Source of the DNA: Microbacterium sp. XT11
GTDB lineage: Bacteria > Actinomycetota > Actinomycetes > Actinomycetales > Microbacteriaceae
Length of the DNA stretch: 64,000 nt
NCBI RefSeq assembly: GCF_001513675.1
Contig: NZ_CP013859.1
Span: forward strand, 993,081-1,057,080
Direction of reading: 5' to 3'
This document shows, piece by piece, positions 58,958 through 64,000 of the stretch. The notes below the pieces were generated by a model. That model had not been told where the DNA came from. It made no database searches and saw only the letters and a list, made by a program, of their open reading frames with translations. Each line of letters opens with the position of its first letter. Within the stretch, counting starts at the first letter, position 1. The position numbers were made by a program, and so were the translations under genes.

Positions 58958-59815
58958 ATGGAGCTCATGAGAAGAGGGCCGTTCGGGGCCGAGCGCCCCT
59001 ACGTCCGTGACGATGCAGGGGTCGTGCGCGACCTCTCGCCGCTGACGCCCGACATCGACGGGGAGTTCCTCGCCGCCGACGGCGTCGCCCGCGTGCGGAG
59101 GGCACTCGCGGCGGGGGGGCGCCCCGAGGCCGATGTCTACGGGCTGCGGATCGGCGCACCCATCGCGCGGCCGTCGGCCGTGATCTGCATCGGCCAGAAC
59201 TATGCCGCGCACGCGGCCGAGTCGGGGGCCGAGCAGCCGCAGCATCCGGTGGTCTTCTTCAAGCACCCCAACACGGTCGTCGGTCCGGATGACGTGGTGC
59301 TGCTCCCGCCCGGCGCGGAGAAGGTCGACTGGGAGGTGGAGCTCGCCGTCGTCATCGGGCGGAAGGCCCGATATCTGGGGTCGCCGGACGCCGCGCGTGA
59401 CGTGATCGCGGGGTACGCGATCTCGAACGACGTGTCGGAGCGCGCGTATCAGCTCGACGTGTCGGGCGGGCAGTGGTCGAAGGGCAAGTGCTCTGAGACG
59501 TTCAACCCGCTGGGACCCGTGCTCGTGCCCGCCGACGAGCTCGATCCGCAGGCACTCAGGCTGCGTTCCTTCGTCAACGGCCAGCCCCGGCAGGATTCGT
59601 CGACGGCCGACATGATCTTCCCGGTGCTGCAGCTCGTGCACGAGCTGAGCCAGTACATGGTGCTCGAGCCCGGCGACGTCATCAACACCGGCACACCGCA
59701 GGGCGTCGCGCTCTCGGGCCGGTTCCCGTACCTCGCCGACGGCGACGTCATGACCATCGAGATCGAGGGGCTCGGCCGCCAGCAGCAGCGCACCGAGCGC
59801 GCCGTGGTCGGCTGA
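58958..59815 (+). CDS. Fumarylacetoacetate hydrolase (FAH) family protein
   Basis: This 285-residue protein has the FAH fold: CIGQNYAAHAAESG, VVFFKHPNTVVGPDD, and the metal ligands in DWEVELAVVIG and AISNDVSERAYQ. GDVINTGTPQGVA near the C-terminus is diagnostic. In sugar-acid loci such proteins act on 2,4-diketo-3-deoxy acids (as in L-fucose or L-rhamnose oxidation), giving pyruvate plus a hydroxyacid, or as 2-keto-3-deoxy-acid dehydratases. This fits with the SDRs and the enolase-family enzyme. GGGAGGAG precedes ATG 58958. Confidence 0.88.
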   Translation: MELMRRGPFGAERPYVRDDAGVVRDLSPLTPDIDGEFLAADGVARVRRALAAGGRPEADVYGLRIGAPIARPSAVICIGQNYAAHAAESGAEQPQHPVVFFKHPNTVVGPDDVVLLPPGAEKVDWEVELAVVIGRKARYLGSPDAARDVIAGYAISNDVSERAYQLDVSGGQWSKGKCSETFNPLGPVLVPADELDPQALRLRSFVNGQPRQDSSTADMIFPVLQLVHELSQYMVLEPGDVINTGTPQGVALSGRFPYLADGDVMTIEIEGLGRQQQRTERAVVG

Positions 59816-59837
59816 CCGGGGAACGGCGGCGGTCTGC

Positions 59838-59879
59838 GCCCGCGGCACGGTTCTTCGCTGAGTGCACCGTGCCGTGGGC
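59838..59879. terminator. Bidirectional terminator between FAH and lactonase genes
   Basis: GCCCGCGGCACGGT (59838-59851) pairs with 59866-59879 (one G-U), 14-nt loop, between convergent genes with stops at 59815 and 59888. Confidence 0.8.
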
Positions 59880-59887
59880 GGAGATCG

Positions 59888-60742
59888 TCAGCCGGCGAAC
59901 GGCGTGACGGCGACCCCCACTGCGCCGGGGCGAACGGCGAACAGCGAGCCCGCAGCGGTGTCGTGATCGCCGTCAAGGCCCTGCGCGGAGGTCGTGATGT
60001 AGAGCGTCGAGAGGTCGTCTCCGCCGAACGTGCAAGCGCTGACCTGAGCGACCGGCAGGCCGACGCGCTCCGTGAGCGCGCCGTCGGGGGAGTACGCGTG
60101 CACGGCCGAGCCTCCCCACAGCGCGACCCAGACGCGTCCATCGGCCGAGACGGTGAGCCCGTCGGGCATGCCCTGTTCCTCGGGGATCTCGACGAGAGGG
60201 CGGCGGTCGACGAGTGCGCCGTCGTCGTGCACGTCGAACACGTCGATGCGGTGTGTCGCGCTGTCGACGTAATACGCGTGCTCCCCGCCCGCCGAGAACC
60301 CGAGCCCGTTCGAGACCGTGACCGCGGTCAGGACGGTCGTCGTGCCGAGGCGGCCGTCCACGCGCAGCAGGGTGCCGGAGGGGCTCGTGCCGTCGTACGC
60401 CATCGAGCCCGCGAGAAGTCGGCCCGCCGGATCGCAGCATCCGTCGTTCATCCGCACACGGCCGTCGTGCGTCAGCGCGATCACAGGGTCGAACCGGCCA
60501 TCGGGCTCAGACGACAGGTGCAGCGTGCGCGCGCCCACCGCGGCGAGTCCGCCCGCCGCGCGCGGCCGCACGAAGGCGAGGTACTCGTCGTCGACGTGGC
60601 GCCTGCGGATGCCGTGGGGTGTGAGCGCGAGGAGATCGCCGGCCTCGCCGTCGACCCACAGCAGAGTGCGCTCCTCCGCCCACCACACCGGCGCCTCGGC
60701 GTGGTGCGCGATAGGTCCAGTGACGTTCTCGGCGGTCAGCAC
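59888..60742 (-). CDS. SMP-30/gluconolactonase-family sugar lactonase
   Basis: This 284-residue six-bladed beta-propeller shows family metal-site motifs: HHAEAPVWWAEERTLLWVD at the start (Glu ligand), MNDGCCDPAGRLLAGSM, VSNGLGFSAGG (Asn ligand) and MPDGLTVSADG (Asp ligand). It should open an aldonolactone to an aldonate, feeding the enolase-family dehydratase. It starts at GTG 60742, with TAGGCT 7 nt upstream suggesting a leaderless mRNA. No TGCTATAGCA site is seen at its promoter. Confidence 0.88.
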   Translation of the reverse strand: MLTAENVTGPIAHHAEAPVWWAEERTLLWVDGEAGDLLALTPHGIRRRHVDDEYLAFVRPRAAGGLAAVGARTLHLSSEPDGRFDPVIALTHDGRVRMNDGCCDPAGRLLAGSMAYDGTSPSGTLLRVDGRLGTTTVLTAVTVSNGLGFSAGGEHAYYVDSATHRIDVFDVHDDGALVDRRPLVEIPEEQGMPDGLTVSADGRVWVALWGGSAVHAYSPDGALTERVGLPVAQVSACTFGGDDLSTLYITTSAQGLDGDHDTAAGSLFAVRPGAVGVAVTPFAG

Positions 60743-60752
60743 GCCTTCGAGC

Positions 60753-61496
60753 CTATTCGCCGGCCGCAGGCTCGGCGGGGAGCTCGCGGGCGACCTTCTT
60801 CTCCAGCACCTCGACCGCCTCGTCGGAGAGCAGGATGAGTCCGTCGAGCTCGTCGCGCACGCGCTTGTAGGCGACGTTGCGCTCGGCCTGCGTGGCGGAT
60901 TCGTCGACGGCCACCTTGAGCAGCTGCTGCGCGCGCTCCAAGCGCTTGCGCTCCGCCTCCGAGAAGGTCGAGTCGCGCAGGCGCCGCGCGTCCTTCTCGG
61001 CGACCTCGAACGCCACGGCGTACGCGCCGACCGCGTCGAGGTAGTCGGAGATCTGCTTGTCCGAGACCGGCGCGTCGGCTGACGACGGACGCAGCGCGTC
61101 CGCCGTCTTCTTGGCGCGGAGGAAGGCGGCGACGAGCGGCTGGCGGCCGTCGCTCATGGCCGGGTACGCGATGAGCTTCGAGACGTCGAGCTCGTAGTCG
61201 AGCCAGCGCGCGGTGATCTCGTCGTGCTCGGCGAACAGGCGCGTGAGCAGTTCGGAGGGAGCCACGGATGCCGTCGTGTCGACGACGTGCGCCCCGGTAG
61301 GCGCCGGACCGCTCATCACGGACCGCGCCTCGAACTCTGCGGCCTTGAGCTGCGCCTTGACGCGCAGCGTCTCGAGGCGTCGCTCGTGGCGGCGGCGCGC
61401 CGCCCACTCCCAGCGCTTGGCCGCGGCGCCGGCCACGCCCATGAGCGGGAACACGAGCCACCAATAGTGGCCGAGCCACTCGAAGAGGGGTTGCAT
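60753..61496 (-). CDS. Membrane-anchored helical protein of unknown function
   Basis: This 247-residue protein has one N-terminal membrane helix (WWLVFPLMGVAGAAA), then a basic segment (KRWEWAARRRHERRLETLRV) and a long charged helical region to about residue 235 with coiled-coil character (DARRLRDSTFSEAERKRLER, then VRDELDGLILLSDEAVEVL). No catalytic motif was recognised. It is probably anchored to the inner face of the membrane. Similar proteins occur widely in Actinobacteria without an assigned role. It lies 10 bp upstream of the lactonase start on the same strand. Confidence 0.7.
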   Translation of the reverse strand: MQPLFEWLGHYWWLVFPLMGVAGAAAKRWEWAARRRHERRLETLRVKAQLKAAEFEARSVMSGPAPTGAHVVDTTASVAPSELLTRLFAEHDEITARWLDYELDVSKLIAYPAMSDGRQPLVAAFLRAKKTADALRPSSADAPVSDKQISDYLDAVGAYAVAFEVAEKDARRLRDSTFSEAERKRLERAQQLLKVAVDESATQAERNVAYKRVRDELDGLILLSDEAVEVLEKKVARELPAEPAAGE

Positions 61497-61693
61497 GATG
61501 CCTCAGCCTACTTCGCGACACCACCGCGCGGTACGTCCACCGCATGTCGTCGTGCTCGCAGCCGTACGATGTTTGCGACGGTATCCCCTCTGCCGTCGTC
61601 GACGAGCGACCTTCGGTTGAAGACGCCTACCCGAATCCGGCGCTGATCTCGCGGTTTCTCGCCGTGCCCCTCCTCACCATGCAAGGAACCTCC

Positions 61694-62401
61694 ATGTCCC
61701 TGGCCGATGTCGTCGAGCACCCCTCGACCGTATCCACCTCCGTCCCTTCGTTCACCGCCCACGACGGCCCGACGATCTCCCTGAGGAGAAGCCGCCCTGC
61801 CGTGTCGGCTCTCGCCGAGGAAGCCTTCCACGGCATCGCCGGCCGCATCGCCAATGGCATCTATCAGCCGGGCGACCGCATCAGCGACAAGCAGCTCGCT
61901 CAGGAGTTCGGATTCTCCCGCACACCCGTCCGCGAGGCTCTGCAGCGCCTCGAACGCATCGGACTCGTCGAGATGCACCCGAGCCGATACACCGTCGTCA
62001 CCGCGATCACCCCCGAGATGGCCCGGGCCACGTGGGAGTTCACCGGCCTCTTCGCCGGGAACGTCGTGCGCCTCGCGTTCCCGCGGCTCGGCGAGACCGA
62101 GCGGGCCCAGGTCGTGGAGCTCATCGCTGCGGCGATCGAGAAGGTCCCGTCGAACGCCGAGTGGCTCACCGCGCAGATCGCGCTGTTCGGCTATCTCGCC
62201 GACCGCGCCCACAACGATCTCTACCGGTCGCTGCTCGGCGATTCGTGGTACCTGATCCTGCGCAACCTCGCCCGCATCGGCATCTCGCCCGCGGGCCAGG
62301 CCGAGAGCATCCGCGCCCTCCACCTGCTCTCCGATGCGTTCGTCGAGGGCGACCTGCTTGCGGCGGAGCGCGCAGCCCAGCGGGTCTACGGGCTGGCGTG
62401 A
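61694..62401 (+). CDS. GntR-family transcriptional regulator (FCD-like)
   Basis: This 235-residue regulator has a winged helix (ISDKQLAQEFGFSRTPVREALQRLERIGLV, in parts) after a ~45-residue N-terminal extension. An FCD-like helical domain follows, although the metal His residues are not obvious. ATG 61694 is chosen because AAGGA lies 6-7 nt upstream; upstream in-frame ATGs at 61544 and 61679 exist. It stands alone, followed by a terminator, so its target is unknown. Confidence 0.8.
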   Translation: MSLADVVEHPSTVSTSVPSFTAHDGPTISLRRSRPAVSALAEEAFHGIAGRIANGIYQPGDRISDKQLAQEFGFSRTPVREALQRLERIGLVEMHPSRYTVVTAITPEMARATWEFTGLFAGNVVRLAFPRLGETERAQVVELIAAAIEKVPSNAEWLTAQIALFGYLADRAHNDLYRSLLGDSWYLILRNLARIGISPAGQAESIRALHLLSDAFVEGDLLAAERAAQRVYGLA

Positions 62402-62406
62402 GCGCG

Positions 62407-62447
62407 GGCGTCCGGTCGCGCGAAGGGATGCCGTGCGACCGGACGCC
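62407..62447 (+). terminator. Hairpin terminator after the GntR gene
   Basis: GGCGTCCGGTCGC (62407-62419) pairs perfectly with 62435-62447 across a 15-nt loop. It serves the convergent GntR and DksA/TraR-like genes. Confidence 0.85.
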
Positions 62448-62488
62448 TGACCATGCCCTCGTGCGGGGCACGCCGCCGTCGCGCACGC

Positions 62489-62848
62489 TCAGCGGCCGAG
62501 CTTCTCGGCGCACGCGACGCAGTGGGACGCGAAAGGCCGCACCTCGAGGCGGGCGCCCGGGATCTCGTTTCCGCACGACGCGCAGACCCCGTAGCTCCCC
62601 GCGTCGAGCCGGGCGATCGCATCGTCGACCGCCCGCAGCTCGGCGGCCGCCGCGTCGGTGAGCCCGGTCAGCCGCGACCACTCGGACGAGAGTGTGACGC
62701 CCTCGGGGTCGTGCTCGTCGTCGTCGTTCGACCCTTCGCGGTCGTGCGCGAGCGCGTCGAGAGTCGCGCGCGTCGCCGCGAGCCGTGCCTCGGCCTGTGC
62801 TCGCAGTTCGCCGAGCAGGGCGCGGAACCGTGCGTCGTCGGAGGTCAT
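62489..62848 (-). CDS. DksA/TraR-family zinc-finger protein
   Basis: This 119-residue protein has a helical coiled-coil N-terminus ([20 protein letters not shown]) and a C-terminal four-Cys zinc finger ([12 protein letters not shown], then [11 protein letters not shown]). LDAGSYGVC is the DksA/TraR signature. It likely binds RNA polymerase in its secondary channel. ATG 62848 is used; a GTG at 62854 is in frame. It stands alone, convergent with the GntR gene. Confidence 0.88.
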   Translation of the reverse strand: MTSDDARFRALLGELRAQAEARLAATRATLDALAHDREGSNDDDEHDPEGVTLSSEWSRLTGLTDAAAAELRAVDDAIARLDAGSYGVCASCGNEIPGARLEVRPFASHCVACAEKLGR

Positions 62849-62970
62849 GCGCACACTCTAGGCGGAGCATCCGACGCCGGGCCGTCCAGGGCGTTGAGTC
62901 GCACAGGTGCGCGTGCCAGGATGAGCGCGGATCGGTCCGCCGTGGACGGATCCCGTCGGGAGGAGCAGAC

Positions 62971-64000
62971 ATGCAGCTGGCCATGATCGGACTGGGACGG
63001 ATGGGCGCCAACATCGTCCGCCGTCTGATGCGCGACGGACACGAGTGCGTCGTCTACGACGTCAATCCGGATGCCGTCGCCGCGCTCGCCGCGGAGGGCG
63101 CGATCGGCGCCGACAGCGTCGCCGACCTCGCCGCCAAGCTGCAGTCGCCCCGTGTGGTCTGGCTCATGGTGCCGGCATCCCTCACCGGTCGCGTCGTCGA
63201 CGAGGTGGCCGCAGTGCTCGACAAGGGCGACATCATCATCGACGGCGGCAACTCCAACTATCGCGACGACGTGCGCCGGGCGGCGGCGCTGCGCGAGCGC
63301 GGCATCGAGTTCGTCGACATCGGCACGAGCGGCGGCGTCTTCGGCCTCGAACGCGGCTACTGCCTCATGGTCGGCGGATCGGATGCGGCGGTGCAGCACA
63401 TCGAGCCGATCCTGAAGACCATCGCACCGGGCATCGGCGAGATCGAGCGCACGCCCGGCCGCAGCGGAGAGCCGTCGCCGGAGGAGCAGGGGTACCTGCA
63501 TTGCGGGCCGTCCGGCGCGGGCCACTTCGTCAAGATGGTGCACAACGGCATCGAGTACGGCATCATGGCCGCCATCGCCGAGGGTCTCAACCTGCTCGAG
63601 AACGCGGATGCCGGAGTGCGCGAGGCCGAGCACTCGGCCGAGGTCGCGCCGCTGGAGGAGCCCGAGTTCTACCAGTTCCCGATCGACACGGCCAAGGTCG
63701 CCGAGCTGTGGCGGCGCGGATCGGTGATCTCGTCGTGGCTGCTCGACCTCACCGCCGCCGCTCTGCACGAGAACCCCACGCTCGACGGTCTCGCCGGCCG
63801 GGTGTCCGACTCTGGCGAGGGGAGGTGGACGGTCAAGGCCGCGGTGGACGTCGGCGTTCCCGTTCCCGTTCTGGCGGCCTCGCTGTTCGAGCGTTTCGCG
63901 TCGCGCGACGAGGACCGCTTCGCGAACCAGGTGCTCTCCGCCATGCGCCTGCAGTTCGGCGGTCACCAGGAGCGACCTGCCGGAGACGTGCTGGAGGCCG
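62971..64000 (+). CDS. gnd: 6-phosphogluconate dehydrogenase, decarboxylating (3' truncated by window)
   Basis: The first 343 codons are present. The Rossmann motif is [19 protein letters not shown], followed by [11 protein letters not shown] (substrate binding), [21 protein letters not shown] in parts, and the catalytic [17 protein letters not shown] with Lys. The short form with GRMGANI and the GTSGG motif is the GndA/YqeC type that often uses NAD+. It yields ribulose-5-P and CO2 in the pentose phosphate pathway. GGGAGGAG precedes ATG 62971. Confidence 0.92.
   Translation, partial: MQLAMIGLGRMGANIVRRLMRDGHECVVYDVNPDAVAALAAEGAIGADSVADLAAKLQSPRVVWLMVPASLTGRVVDEVAAVLDKGDIIIDGGNSNYRDDVRRAAALRERGIEFVDIGTSGGVFGLERGYCLMVGGSDAAVQHIEPILKTIAPGIGEIERTPGRSGEPSPEEQGYLHCGPSGAGHFVKMVHNGIEYGIMAAIAEGLNLLENADAGVREAEHSAEVAPLEEPEFYQFPIDTAKVAELWRRGSVISSWLLDLTAAALHENPTLDGLAGRVSDSGEGRWTVKAAVDVGVPVPVLAASLFERFASRDEDRFANQVLSAMRLQFGGHQERPAGDVLEA

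Noticed and set aside
1-64000. tRNA, rRNA or insertion sequences
   Set aside because: No cloverleaf, rRNA segment, transposase frame or IS-type terminal repeat pair was recognised by reading both strands.

Overview
The window is high-GC, gene-dense actinobacterial DNA. Short leaderless promoters (TAnnnT about 6 nt before the start codon), GTG starts, a Tat-exported protein pair, many ABC sugar importers and a very frequent GGATGCC/GGCATCC word suggest a soil or plant-associated Microbacteriaceae member (Microbacterium-like). That placement is inference from style, not from a marker gene. No rRNA, tRNA, CRISPR array, IS element or prophage was found.

Layout. 0-1.8 kb: end of an osmoprotectant (OpuC-type) ABC system and a chorismate mutase. 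1.9-11 kb: a ROK regulator, a carbohydrate ABC importer on the minus strand, and a divergent, translationally coupled SIS isomerase / ROK kinase / PfkB kinase / class II aldolase / DeoR operon, likely for an amino sugar or tagatose-type sugar. 11.3-16.9 kb: a compact minus-strand cassette of sigma factor, small beta-domain protein, cytoplasmic subtilisin-like protease and TPR-CHAT (caspase-like) protease. It is bracketed by repeat-rich DNA on one side and a truncated rhodanese gene on the other. 17-20.8 kb: KDPG aldolase, KDG kinase, a D-serine-dehydratase-like enzyme and an IclR regulator. 20.8-21.3 kb: gene debris with a HicB-like antitoxin. 21.4-28.3 kb: RNA methyltransferase, a coiled-coil protein, a glycine betaine ABC system (ProVWX type) and a lipase-maturation-factor-like membrane protein. 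28.4-33.9 kb: PadR/DUF1048/ABC-2 drug efflux operon, a DHA2 MFS pump with divergent MarR, and CorA with a long leader.

34-45.7 kb is a second sugar locus: two Gfo/Idh/MocA oxidoreductases plus a ROK regulator on the minus strand. Divergent to them lies an ABC importer followed by an epimerase/dehydrogenase, a DapA-like aldolase, a D-2-hydroxyacid dehydrogenase, a third Gfo/Idh protein and a GNAT acetyltransferase.

45.8-60.7 kb is a third carbohydrate locus: two paralogous Tat-exported beta-helix proteins of about 720 residues, an ACS-type MFS importer, a ceramidase-like hydrolase, three SDRs, an enolase-superfamily dehydratase, a D-2-hydroxyacid dehydrogenase, an FAH-family protein, a gluconolactonase-like protein and a GntR/FCD regulator. 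The palindrome TGCTATAGCA recurs at four or five promoters here and marks a probable regulon. The window ends with a membrane coiled-coil protein, a second GntR regulator, a DksA/TraR zinc-finger protein and most of a 6-phosphogluconate dehydrogenase.

The two most novel-looking systems are the sigma/subtilase/CHAT protease cassette (11.3-16.9 kb) and the TGCTATAGCA-controlled polysaccharide or sugar-acid locus with duplicated beta-helix proteins (45.8-60.7 kb).
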